Shown here one piece after another: positions 1 to 10,803 of a stretch of 64,000 bases of DNA. Origin of the DNA: Pseudomonas veronii (GTDB lineage: Bacteria; Pseudomonadota; Gammaproteobacteria; Pseudomonadales; Pseudomonadaceae); NCBI RefSeq assembly GCF_001439695.1, contig NZ_JYLL01000024.1:1-64000 (forward strand), read 5' to 3'. The notes under the pieces were generated by a model. The model worked only from the letters and a program-made list of their open reading frames with translations. It did not search any database and was not told the DNA's origin. The first letter of the stretch is position 1, and each line of letters begins with the position of its first letter. A program made the translations under genes and the position numbers.

Positions 1-119
1 TTCTTGACGACCATAGAGCATTGGAACCACCTGATCCCATCCCGAACTCAGCAGTGAAACGATGCATCGCCGATGGTAGTGTGGGGTTTCCCCATGTGAG
101 AGTAGGTCATCGTCAAGAT
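1..119 (+). rRNA. rrf: 5S ribosomal RNA
   Basis: Structural RNA of the large ribosomal subunit. The sequence is close to Pseudomonas 5S rRNA throughout. The 5' end (TTCTTGACGA) pairs with the 3' end (TCGTCAAG) to form helix I, and the loop with CCGAACTCAG is intact. It begins at the window edge, so the 23S gene must lie just upstream, outside the window. The 5' terminus could be a base or so outside. Confidence 0.95.
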
Positions 120-129
120 TAAATTCCAG

Positions 130-166
130 AACCCCTGTTTGCTCGCGCAGACAGGGGTTTTGTTTT
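130..166 (+). terminator. rrn operon intrinsic terminator
   Basis: A perfect 9-bp stem AACCCCTGT / ACAGGGGTT with a 12-nt loop is followed by TTTTGTTTT. It lies 11 nt after the 5S gene and ends the rRNA operon before birA. Confidence 0.9.
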
Positions 167-285
167 GGGCTGTCGGAAAGGTCAAGTGGCTCTTTGCGAC
201 GGACGTCAGTGCTAAGGCCCGGCCTTTCTATGCAATGACCCTGCGCATGGCTATCATGCGTGCCTCATTGTGAGGCGATACTTGC

Positions 286-1245
286 ATGCTGACGTTGTTA
301 AAACTTCTGAAAGATGGTCGATTCCACTCCGGGGAAGCGCTGGGCGCTGCCCTGGGCGTCAGTCGCAGTGCTGTATGGAAGCAGCTTCAGCATCTTGAGG
401 CTGAGTTAAACCTGCCCATCCACAAAGTGCGTGGCAGGGGGTACCAATTGGCATCGCCGCTGGTGTTCTTGAATGCCGAAGACATCGCGCTGAAGGCGCC
501 TTCTCTGGCGTGGCCCGTCCACATATCCGATTCCATTGACTCCACCAATGCTGAAGCCTTGCGCCTTGTCGATGCGGGTTGCGCGGCACCATTCCTGGTG
601 CTCGCCGAGCAGCAGAGCGCCGGGCGAGGTCGACGGGGGCGCAAGTGGGTCAGCCCGTTCGCTCAGAATGTGTATTACAGCCTCGTGCTGCGCATCGAGG
701 GTGGTCTGCGGCAGCTAGAGGGGTTGAGCCTGGTTGTGGGGCTTGCGGTCATGCAGGCCTTGCGCGAGTCGGGCGTGCAAGGAGCCGCCTTGAAATGGCC
801 AAACGATGTCTTGGTGGGGCAGAAGAAAATTGCCGGTATCCTGCTGGAGTTGGTCGGCGATCCTGCTGATATCTGCCACGTTGTGCTCGGGATCGGCATC
901 AACGTAAATATGCAGAAAGTCGCGGCAATCGATCAGCAGTGGACGTCGGTGCAGCTTGAAACGGGCTCTCCCGTAGATCGCAATCTACTGGTGGCGCGGC
1001 TGGGGCTGCAGTTGCAACGTTACTTGGAGCGACACGCCGCCTCCGGCTTTGCGGCGCTTCAGGAGGAGTGGGAGCAGAATCACTTGTGGCAGGGCAGGGC
1101 GGTGTCCCTCATTGCTGGAGTCAATCAGGTTGACGGGGTGGTTCTGGGGGTCGACCGCCAGGGTGCGTTGCGTTTGAGCGTCGATGGTGTTGAAAAAATA
1201 TACAGCGGTGGTGAGCTAAGCCTGAGGTTGCGTGATGATTCTTGA
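286..1245 (+). CDS. birA: Bifunctional biotin-[acetyl-CoA-carboxylase] ligase / biotin operon repressor BirA
   Basis: Activates biotin to biotinyl-AMP and transfers it to the AccB carboxyl carrier; the holo-repressor form binds biotin operators. The 319-residue product has an N-terminal winged helix-turn-helix (about residues 1-60, GALGVSRSAVWKQ region), so it is the two-function type rather than the ligase-only type. The biotin-binding motif GRGRRGR is at residues 113-119 and KWPND at 170-174. The C-terminal SH3-like domain is complete. Its last 11 bases overlap coaX, which indicates translational coupling. The rrn-birA-coaX order is standard for Pseudomonas. Confidence 0.97.
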   Translation: MLTLLKLLKDGRFHSGEALGAALGVSRSAVWKQLQHLEAELNLPIHKVRGRGYQLASPLVFLNAEDIALKAPSLAWPVHISDSIDSTNAEALRLVDAGCAAPFLVLAEQQSAGRGRRGRKWVSPFAQNVYYSLVLRIEGGLRQLEGLSLVVGLAVMQALRESGVQGAALKWPNDVLVGQKKIAGILLELVGDPADICHVVLGIGINVNMQKVAAIDQQWTSVQLETGSPVDRNLLVARLGLQLQRYLERHAASGFAALQEEWEQNHLWQGRAVSLIAGVNQVDGVVLGVDRQGALRLSVDGVEKIYSGGELSLRLRDDS

Positions 1246-1984
1246 GCTCGACTGTGGGAATAGCTTTATCAAATGGCGCGTACTTGAATCGGATCAGGCG
1301 AAAGCTTGCGCCGAAGGTGTTGTGGGGTCGGACCTCGCATTGATTGAAAGCCTGGCAGCGCTACCAGGCCTGTCGTTGGCGCGTTGCCGATTGGTGAGTG
1401 TTCGGGCTTCAGAAGAGACCAATAAGCTGGTCGAGGCTTTGCAAGGGGCTTTCGGTGTTGTCGTCTCCTGTGCTGTCCCCGCGCGTGAGATGGCTGGCGT
1501 GCGCAATGGCTACCAAGACTTCGAACGCCTTGGTCTTGATCGCTGGCTGGCGATGCTGGGTGGCTTCAAGTTGGCTTCGGGCGCGTGCCTGGTACTCGAT
1601 TTTGGTACCGCAGCCACCGCCGATTTCATCGCGGCAGACGGTCAGCACCTGGGCGGCTTCATTTGCCCCGGCATGCCGTTGATGCGCAACCAGTTGCGCA
1701 CGCACACCCGCAAGATACGCTACGACGACGCGGCGGCTGAGCGTGCCCTGGAGCGGCTCTCCCCCGGGCGCACGACCGCGGAGGCTGTCGAGCGTGGTTG
1801 TACGCTGATGCTCAGGGGGTTCGTGTTGACCCAGCTCGAGTTGGCCCGCAGCTACTGGGGTGATGATTTCACCGTATTCCTGACGGGTGGGGATGCTGAT
1901 CTGGTCTCGGACGCCGTGCCGCAGGCGCGGTTGGTCCCGGACCTGGTTTTCGTTGGTCTGGCCATGGCGTGTCCATTGTCCTGA
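1235..1984 (+). CDS. coaX: Type III pantothenate kinase
   Basis: Phosphorylates pantothenate with ATP, the first step of coenzyme A synthesis, in the cytoplasm. The product is 249 residues and belongs to the ASKHA-fold type III enzymes: the N-terminal phosphate loop DCGNS is at residues 6-10 and a central DFGTAAT motif follows, with GGDA near the C-terminus. I chose the ATG at 1235 over the GTG one codon upstream because CoaX proteins start with M-I-L-E-like sequences. It overlaps birA by 11 nt and is followed after 7 nt by a SPOR gene, so the three probably form one operon. Confidence 0.95.
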   Translation: MILELDCGNSFIKWRVLESDQAKACAEGVVGSDLALIESLAALPGLSLARCRLVSVRASEETNKLVEALQGAFGVVVSCAVPAREMAGVRNGYQDFERLGLDRWLAMLGGFKLASGACLVLDFGTAATADFIAADGQHLGGFICPGMPLMRNQLRTHTRKIRYDDAAAERALERLSPGRTTAEAVERGCTLMLRGFVLTQLELARSYWGDDFTVFLTGGDADLVSDAVPQARLVPDLVFVGLAMACPLS

Positions 1985-1991
1985 GGTGTTT

Positions 1992-2438
1992 ATGCGTTGG
2001 CTGTTTTTACTTTTACTCGTTCTTAATGCCTTCTATTACGTTTGGCATCAGCAAGAGGCGCCGTTGCGCGCCAAGGATGTCACGCCCCTGAGTCTGTATC
2101 GTGGCCCTCAGCAGGATATTCGGCTGCTAAGCGAGTCCTCGGACTCGGTGTCCCGGCGTGACCGAGCAAAAGCGCCCGAGGCGCAGAATACCTGCTTATA
2201 CATCGGCGGCTTTGCCGACCAGCGTCAGGCGCAGTCGCTTGAGCAGCGCCTCACGAGCCTGGATATAAAGGTCAAGGTTCAACTGTTGAGCACACCTGAG
2301 GCGTCCGGTTACTGGCTTCGTGTGGCCCCTGAAAGCCGGCGTCTGGCTGAGGATCTGCCGTTTGAAAACCTTGCTAAGGAATTCAATGAGTTAAAACATA
2401 AAATAATGCTGTGCGAAGGCATTGCAACTCTCGAATAG
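1992..2438 (+). CDS. SPOR-domain membrane-anchored protein
   Basis: Product of 148 residues. A hydrophobic N-terminal segment (RWLFLLLLVLNAFYYVW) acts as a membrane anchor or signal. A variable linker follows, then a C-terminal SPOR-like domain (CLYIGGFADQRQA through SGYWLRVAP). SPOR domains bind denuded peptidoglycan glycan strands at division septa, so a cell-envelope role is inferred; no specific partner is visible. The ATG at 1992 is the only start that places the hydrophobic stretch at the N-terminus; upstream codons in the same frame lie inside coaX. This gene follows coaX in PAO1 as well. Confidence 0.85.
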   Translation: MRWLFLLLLVLNAFYYVWHQQEAPLRAKDVTPLSLYRGPQQDIRLLSESSDSVSRRDRAKAPEAQNTCLYIGGFADQRQAQSLEQRLTSLDIKVKVQLLSTPEASGYWLRVAPESRRLAEDLPFENLAKEFNELKHKIMLCEGIATLE

Positions 2439-2539
2439 TTTGCATAGAATGGCGCCCGCTTCGCAGTGAAGACCTTTAAGGCCTACAGTGTGAAGCGAAG
2501 GTCAACGCAGCTAACCTCATATTTTTAATGAGAAAATGC

Positions 2540-2567
2540 TTGACAGAAGGCTGGCATGATGTAGAAT
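2540..2567 (+). promoter_or_regulatory. Sigma70 promoter of the tRNA-Tyr/Gly/Thr operon
   Basis: TTGACA at 2540-2545, a 16-nt spacer and TAGAAT at 2562-2567, ending 13 nt before the mature tRNA-Tyr. The discriminator GCCGGCTCGC is very GC-rich, as in promoters under stringent (ppGpp) control. Confidence 0.85.
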
Positions 2568-2580
2568 GCCGGCTCGCTTA

Positions 2581-2665
<85 letters not shown>

Positions 2666-2689
2666 TTTTTAGCGTGAGCTGCAAGCTCC

Positions 2690-2763
<74 letters not shown>

Positions 2764-2789
2764 AGTTTGCAGGTTGTGCAGCGTGTTTT

Positions 2790-2865
2790 GCTCTTGTAGC
2801 TCAGTTGGTAGAGCACACCCTTGGTAAGGGTGAGGTCAGCGGTTCAAATCCGCTCAAGAGCTCCA
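2790..2865 (+). tRNA. tRNA-Thr: tRNA-Thr (GGT)
   Basis: 76 nt; acceptor stem GCTCTTG/CAAGAGC, D-arm TAGCTCAGTTGGTAGAGC, encoded CCA. The anticodon GGT is at 2823-2825. It is the last gene of this tRNA operon because a strong terminator follows. Confidence 0.97.
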
Positions 2866-2871
2866 TATAAC

Positions 2872-2903
2872 AAGGCAGATATGAAAATATCTGCCTTTGT
2901 TTT
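2872..2903 (+). terminator. Terminator after tRNA-Thr
   Basis: Perfect 11-bp stem AAGGCAGATAT / ATATCTGCCTT closed by a GAAA tetraloop, followed by TGTTTT. It occupies the place where PAO1 has the start of tufB, and it separates the Tyr-Gly-Thr transcript from tRNA-Trp-secE-nusG. Confidence 0.9.
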
Positions 2904-2977
2904 AACGGCTATCTCGGCTTGATTCTGTTGTAACGGGCGTTTTCGCCGGTTGGTTTCAAGTCTCTAGGGGTTGGCTG

Positions 2978-3006
2978 TTGTAAAGTCTTTTTCAGGCCTG
3001 CATAAT
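2978..3006 (+). promoter_or_regulatory. Probable promoter of tRNA-Trp-secE-nusG
   Basis: TTGTAA at 2978-2983, a 17-nt spacer and CATAAT at 3001-3006, about 20 nt upstream of mature tRNA-Trp. It is needed because a terminator separates this unit from the upstream tRNAs. Confidence 0.65.
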
Positions 3007-3026
3007 GGTCGGCCTGATTTTGTTTT

Positions 3027-3102
3027 AGGTCAGTAGCTCAATTGGCAGAGCGACGGTCTCCAAAACCGTAGGTTGGGGGTTCGATTCCCTCCTGACCTGC
3101 CA
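3027..3102 (+). tRNA. tRNA-Trp: tRNA-Trp (CCA)
   Basis: 76 nt; acceptor AGGTCAG/CTGACCT, G discriminator, encoded CCA end. The anticodon CCA is at 3060-3062. It lies 45 nt upstream of secE and is probably cotranscribed with it. Confidence 0.97.
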
Positions 3103-3147
3103 GATTCACGTGGTGTATCTGGCTTTCTTTTCACAGGATCTTCATAG

Positions 3148-3516
3148 ATGACTCCTAAGGCTGAAGCTCAAAGCTCTCGTTTCGATCTGGTCAAGTGGCT
3201 CGCTGTAGTCGCATTGGTGGTCGTAGGCGTTGTTGGCAATCAGTACTATTCTGCTTCGCCGATCCTGTACCGCGTACTCGCTTTGCTCGCCCTCGCTGCT
3301 GTAGCTGCCTTTGTAGGCCTGCAGACTGCCAAAGGCAAGTCTTTCGCGGTCCTGGTAAAGGAAGCTCGCACCGAAATTCGTAAAGTCGTTTGGCCGACTC
3401 GCCAAGAAACCACGCAGACCACGTTGATTGTTGTGGCTGTTGTTCTGGTTATGGCGTTGCTGTTGTGGGGGCTTGATTCCCTGCTCGGCTGGCTTGTTTC
3501 CTTGATTGTTGGCTAA
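3148..3516 (+). CDS. secE: Preprotein translocase subunit SecE
   Basis: Small clamp subunit of the SecYEG inner-membrane protein channel. The 122-residue product is the long three-helix proteobacterial form. Hydrophobic helices lie at about residues 14-32, 40-60 and 93-120. The conserved amphipathic segment before the last helix (EARTEIRKVVWPTRQET) is intact. The gene lies between tRNA-Trp and nusG, 9 nt from nusG. Its partner secY is at 28931-30259. Confidence 0.97.
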   Translation: MTPKAEAQSSRFDLVKWLAVVALVVVGVVGNQYYSASPILYRVLALLALAAVAAFVGLQTAKGKSFAVLVKEARTEIRKVVWPTRQETTQTTLIVVAVVLVMALLLWGLDSLLGWLVSLIVG

Positions 3517-3525
3517 GGGTGTCCC

Positions 3526-4059
3526 GTGGCTAAGCGTTGGTACGTTGTGCATGCTTACTCGGGTTACGAGAAGCATGTTATGCGCTCTTTGCTGGAGCGC
3601 GTAAAGCTGGCAGGCATGGAAGATGGCTTCGGCGAAATTCTGGTTCCCACTGAAGAAGTGGTTGAAATGCGGAATGGGCAGAAGCGCAAGAGTGAACGCA
3701 AGTTCTTCCCAGGCTACGTGCTGGTTCAGATGGACATGAATGAAGGTACTTGGCACTTGGTCAAGGATACCCCTCGTGTCATGGGCTTCATTGGCGGTAC
3801 TGCCGATAAGCCTGCTCCGATCACCGACAAAGAAGCAGAAGCGATTCTGCGTCGTGTTGCTGACGGTAGCGACAAGCCTAAGCCGAAGACGTTGTTCGAG
3901 CCAGGTGAGGTTGTTCGTGTCACCGATGGTCCGTTTGCTGATTTCAACGGCACCGTCGAAGAAGTTAACTACGAAAAGAGCCGGATCCAAGTGGCAGTGC
4001 TCATTTTCGGACGCTCTACTCCGGTAGAGTTGGAGTTCAGTCAGGTCGAAAAGGTCTAA
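3526..4059 (+). CDS. nusG: Transcription termination/antitermination factor NusG
   Basis: Binds the RNA polymerase clamp, suppresses pausing and links the polymerase to Rho or to ribosomal protein S10. The 177-residue product has the N-terminal NGN domain (KRWYVVHAYSGYEKHV) and a C-terminal KOW domain (PGEVVRVTDGPFADFNG). The start is GTG at 3526, followed by A-K-R-W-Y as in other pseudomonads. It is cotranscribed with secE, and a terminator-like hairpin follows at 4075. Confidence 0.97.
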   Translation: MAKRWYVVHAYSGYEKHVMRSLLERVKLAGMEDGFGEILVPTEEVVEMRNGQKRKSERKFFPGYVLVQMDMNEGTWHLVKDTPRVMGFIGGTADKPAPITDKEAEAILRRVADGSDKPKPKTLFEPGEVVRVTDGPFADFNGTVEEVNYEKSRIQVAVLIFGRSTPVELEFSQVEKV

Positions 4060-4074
4060 CTGAGCAAGCATCCC

Positions 4075-4102
4075 AACCCCGCAGCCTAGGCTGTGGGGTT
4101 TT
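4075..4102 (+). terminator. Terminator-like hairpin between nusG and rplK
   Basis: 12-bp stem AACCCCGCAGCC / GGCTGTGGGGTT (one G-U pair) with a TA apex followed by TT. The short T-run suggests partial termination. The rplK transcript then needs its own promoter in 4103-4160, where I see no convincing -35/-10 pair. Confidence 0.7.
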
Positions 4103-4175
4103 GTCGTCACTGGGATAAACGCGCAAGTAACCGGGGAGCCTTTCGAGGCGTTCGAACCCGTAATTGGAGTGCCTC

Positions 4176-4607
4176 ATGGCCAAGAAGATTACCGCTTACA
4201 TCAAGCTGCAAGTGAAGGCCGCTCAGGCCAACCCTAGCCCACCCGTCGGTCCAGCTCTGGGTCAGCACGGCGTGAACATCATGGAATTCTGCAAGGCCTT
4301 CAACGCCCGTACTCAGGGTCTTGAGCCAGGTCTGCCGACTCCAGTGATCATCACTGTATACAGCGACCGTAGCTTCACCTTCGAAACCAAGTCGACCCCG
4401 GCTTCGGTTCTGTTGAAGAAAGCTGCTGGTCTGACTAGCGGTTCCGCTCGTCCTAACACCGTTAAGGTTGGCACCGTGACTCGTGCTCAGCTGGAAGAAA
4501 TCGCGAAAACCAAAAACGCGGATCTGACTGCAGCTGATATGGATGCAGCCGTGCGTACCATCGCCGGTTCTGCTCGTAGCATGGGCCTTAACGTGGAGGG
4601 TGTGTAA
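4176..4607 (+). CDS. rplK: 50S ribosomal protein L11
   Basis: Binds the GTPase-associated region of 23S rRNA; needed for RelA activation and for thiostrepton binding. The 143-residue product starts at ATG 4176 ([12 protein letters not shown]). The in-frame TTG 12 nt upstream was rejected because it lies within the Shine-Dalgarno region TTGGAG. The proline-rich N-terminal hinge ([15 protein letters not shown]) is complete. Its stop codon overlaps the rplA start by one base. Confidence 0.97.
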
Positions 4608-5302
4608 TGGCTAAGCTGACCAAGCGCCAAAAGGCTATCGCCGGCAAAATCGAAGCAGGCAAGGCCTACAACTTTGTAGACGCTGCTGCCCTGCTGACCG
4701 AGCTGTCGACTGTCAAGTTCAGCGAGTCGGTTGACGTTGCTGTGAACCTGGGTGTTGACCCACGTAAATCCGACCAGGTCGTTCGTAGCGCTACTGTGCT
4801 GCCACACGGTACTGGCAAGACTGTACGTGTTGCTGTCTTCACCCAAGGTCCAGCAGCTGAAGCTGCTCTGGCCGCCGGCGCCGATCGCGTTGGCATGGAC
4901 GACCTGGCTGCCGAAATGAAAGGCGGCGACCTGAACTATGACGTCGTTATTGCTTCCCCGGATGCAATGCGCGTTGTAGGTCAGTTGGGTCAGATCCTTG
5001 GTCCACGTGGCCTGATGCCTAACCCAAAAGTCGGCACCGTAACCCCAGACGTCGCTACCGCGGTTAAAAACGCCAAGGCTGGTCAGGTTCGTTATCGCAC
5101 CGACAAAAACGGCATCATTCACACTTCCGTTGGCAAAGTCGGCTTCGATGCCGTCAAGCTGAAGGAAAACGTTGAAGCCCTGATCGCTGATCTGAAGCGT
5201 ATCAAACCAGCTTCCTCGAAAGGCATCTACGTCAAGCGCGTTACCCTGAGCACCACTATGGGCCCAGGTCTGGTCATCGACCAAGGCTCGCTGGACGTAT
5301 AA
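4607..5302 (+). CDS. rplA: 50S ribosomal protein L1
   Basis: Forms the mobile L1 stalk that guides deacylated tRNA out of the E site; in enterobacteria it also represses translation of its own L11-L1 mRNA. The 231-residue product is full length. Typical segments are [14 protein letters not shown] near residue 47 and [15 protein letters not shown] near 128. The start overlaps the rplK stop (TAATG), so the two are translationally coupled. Confidence 0.97.
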
Positions 5303-5319
5303 GACACAAGTTGGCGTGA

Positions 5320-5490
5320 GCGATCGCGCCAATTGAAAAAATTGGGGTCCCTGCCTGGCGGGGGCTATCCAAGACCGTAGGCGACGCAAGTCTTAAACCT
5401 CAAGCCTACGCAGATGGTGCTCCCGGTTCCTTACCGAATCAGACACCAAAACGACATCCGGCTTCGGCCAGATGAAACGGTAACAAGCAG
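5320..5490 (+). promoter_or_regulatory. L10-type leader upstream of rplJ
   Basis: The 199-nt rplA-rplJ gap contains several complementary segments (for example TTGGCGTGAGCGATCGCGCCAA near 5331) and a GC-rich region around 5350-5420. In gamma-proteobacteria this position holds the L10 leader, which L10(L12)4 binds to repress rplJL translation. I assign it by position and folding potential; I cannot fold it rigorously here, so the boundaries are approximate. Confidence 0.6.
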
Positions 5491-5501
5491 GAGTTAAACC
5501 C

Positions 5502-6002
5502 GTGGCAATTAATCTCGAAGACAAGAAGGCCATCGTCGCTGAAGTCAACGAGGCTGCCAAAGCTGCTCTGTCCGCTGTCGTGGCTGATGCCCGTGGTGTG
5601 ACAGTAGGCGCTATGACCGGACTCCGTAAAGAGGCTCGTGAAGCTGGCGTATACGTACGTGTTGTACGTAACACCCTGCTCAAGCGCGCTGTTGCTGACA
5701 CTGAATACAGTGTCCTCAACGACGTGTTCACCGGCCCGACTCTGATCGCGTTCTCCACAGAACATCCAGGCGCTGCTGCCCGTTTGTTCAAAGAGTTCGC
5801 CAAGAGTCAGGACAAGTTCGAGATCAAGGCAGCTGCGTTCGAGGGCAAGTTCCTCGCAGCTAACCAAATCGACGTACTGGCAACACTGCCGACCCGTGAC
5901 GAAGCTATTTCGCAACTGATGAGCGTGATTCAAGGCGCTACCAGCAAGCTGGCTCGTACTCTGGCTGCAGTTCGCGAGCAAAAAGAAGCTGCCGCAGCCT
6001 AA
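5502..6002 (+). CDS. rplJ: 50S ribosomal protein L10
   Basis: Base of the L7/L12 stalk: the N-terminal domain binds 23S rRNA and the C-terminal helix carries L7/L12 dimers. The 166-residue product starts at GTG 5502 (MAINLEDKKAIVAEV), after the Shine-Dalgarno AGGAG. The C-terminal helix rich in Ala/Lys/Glu is intact. A long 5' leader precedes it, consistent with autogenous control. Confidence 0.97.
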   Translation: MAINLEDKKAIVAEVNEAAKAALSAVVADARGVTVGAMTGLRKEAREAGVYVRVVRNTLLKRAVADTEYSVLNDVFTGPTLIAFSTEHPGAAARLFKEFAKSQDKFEIKAAAFEGKFLAANQIDVLATLPTRDEAISQLMSVIQGATSKLARTLAAVREQKEAAAA

Positions 6003-6080
6003 GGCTGAGCATTTTCTCTCGCGTATTTTTGTTTATTTCGATGGCCGCGTAGGCCGTCCCCCAATTCAGGAAATACAGTA

Positions 6081-6446
6081 ATGTCTATCTCCCAAGAAGA
6101 TATCCTCAACGCCGTAGCTGAAATGTCGGTTCTGCAGGTTGTTGAGCTGATCAAAGCTTTCGAAGAAAAATTCGGCGTTTCTGCTGCCGCTGCTTCCGCT
6201 GGCCCAGCCGCTGTTGCTGCTGTTGCTGAAGAGCAAACCGAATTCAACGTCATGCTGCTGGAAGCTGGCGAGAAGAAAGTAAACGTGATCAAGGCAGTTC
6301 GTGAACTGACCGGTCTGGGCCTGAAAGAAGCCAAGGCTGTAGTTGACGGCGCTCCTGCCTTGGTTCTGGAAGCTGTTGCCAAAGACGCAGCTGACAAAGC
6401 CAAAGCATCTCTGGAAGAAGCAGGCGCTAAAGTCGAGCTGAAGTAA
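6081..6446 (+). CDS. rplL: 50S ribosomal protein L7/L12
   Basis: Multicopy stalk protein that recruits and activates translational GTPases. The 121-residue product has the N-terminal dimerisation helix, an Ala-rich hinge (AAAASAGPAAVAAVAEE, about residues 35-52) and the C-terminal factor-binding domain with EAKAVVDGAP. It is 78 nt downstream of rplJ, and an attenuator follows before rpoB. Confidence 0.97.
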   Translation: MSISQEDILNAVAEMSVLQVVELIKAFEEKFGVSAAAASAGPAAVAAVAEEQTEFNVMLLEAGEKKVNVIKAVRELTGLGLKEAKAVVDGAPALVLEAVAKDAADKAKASLEEAGAKVELK

Positions 6447-6492
6447 GCATCGACCTTGCGTCTCCAGCCCAAGCGTTAAGCTGAAGGCTGAT

Positions 6493-6521
6493 GGCTGGTG
6501 GCTCTTGCCACCGGCCTTTTT
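6493..6521 (+). terminator. Attenuator between rplL and rpoB
   Basis: 10-bp stem GGCTGGTGGC / GCCACCGGCC (one G-U pair), TCTT loop, then TTTTT. It lies in the 219-nt rplL-rpoB gap. In E. coli a partial terminator here reduces rpoBC expression relative to rplJL; the same role is inferred. Confidence 0.85.
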
Positions 6522-6665
6522 CCGTTCTTGGCTGTCGACTCGGTCGCCGCCATTAACGTGCTGTAGCCACCCGGTGCGGTGGTGCAAACCAAGGGGTTTG
6601 CAAGATTTTCTGGCTGCTCCCGTCGGGAGGGCCAAACAAGCAGGTGACCAAGCTGGGGAACGCTG

Positions 6666-10739
<4,074 letters not shown>

Positions 10740-10754
10740 CACGTGACGCGAATC

Positions 10755-10781
10755 GAGAGCGGGGCTATTTGGCCCGCTCTC
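10755..10781 (+). other. Hairpin in the rpoB-rpoC gap
   Basis: Perfect 9-bp inverted repeat GAGAGCGGG / CCCGCTCTC with a 9-nt loop and no T-run. This is not a terminator; it may be an RNase processing or stability element between the two cistrons. Confidence 0.6.
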
Positions 10782-10803
10782 TGCTCCGCCAGGAGGAAAG
10801 GCC

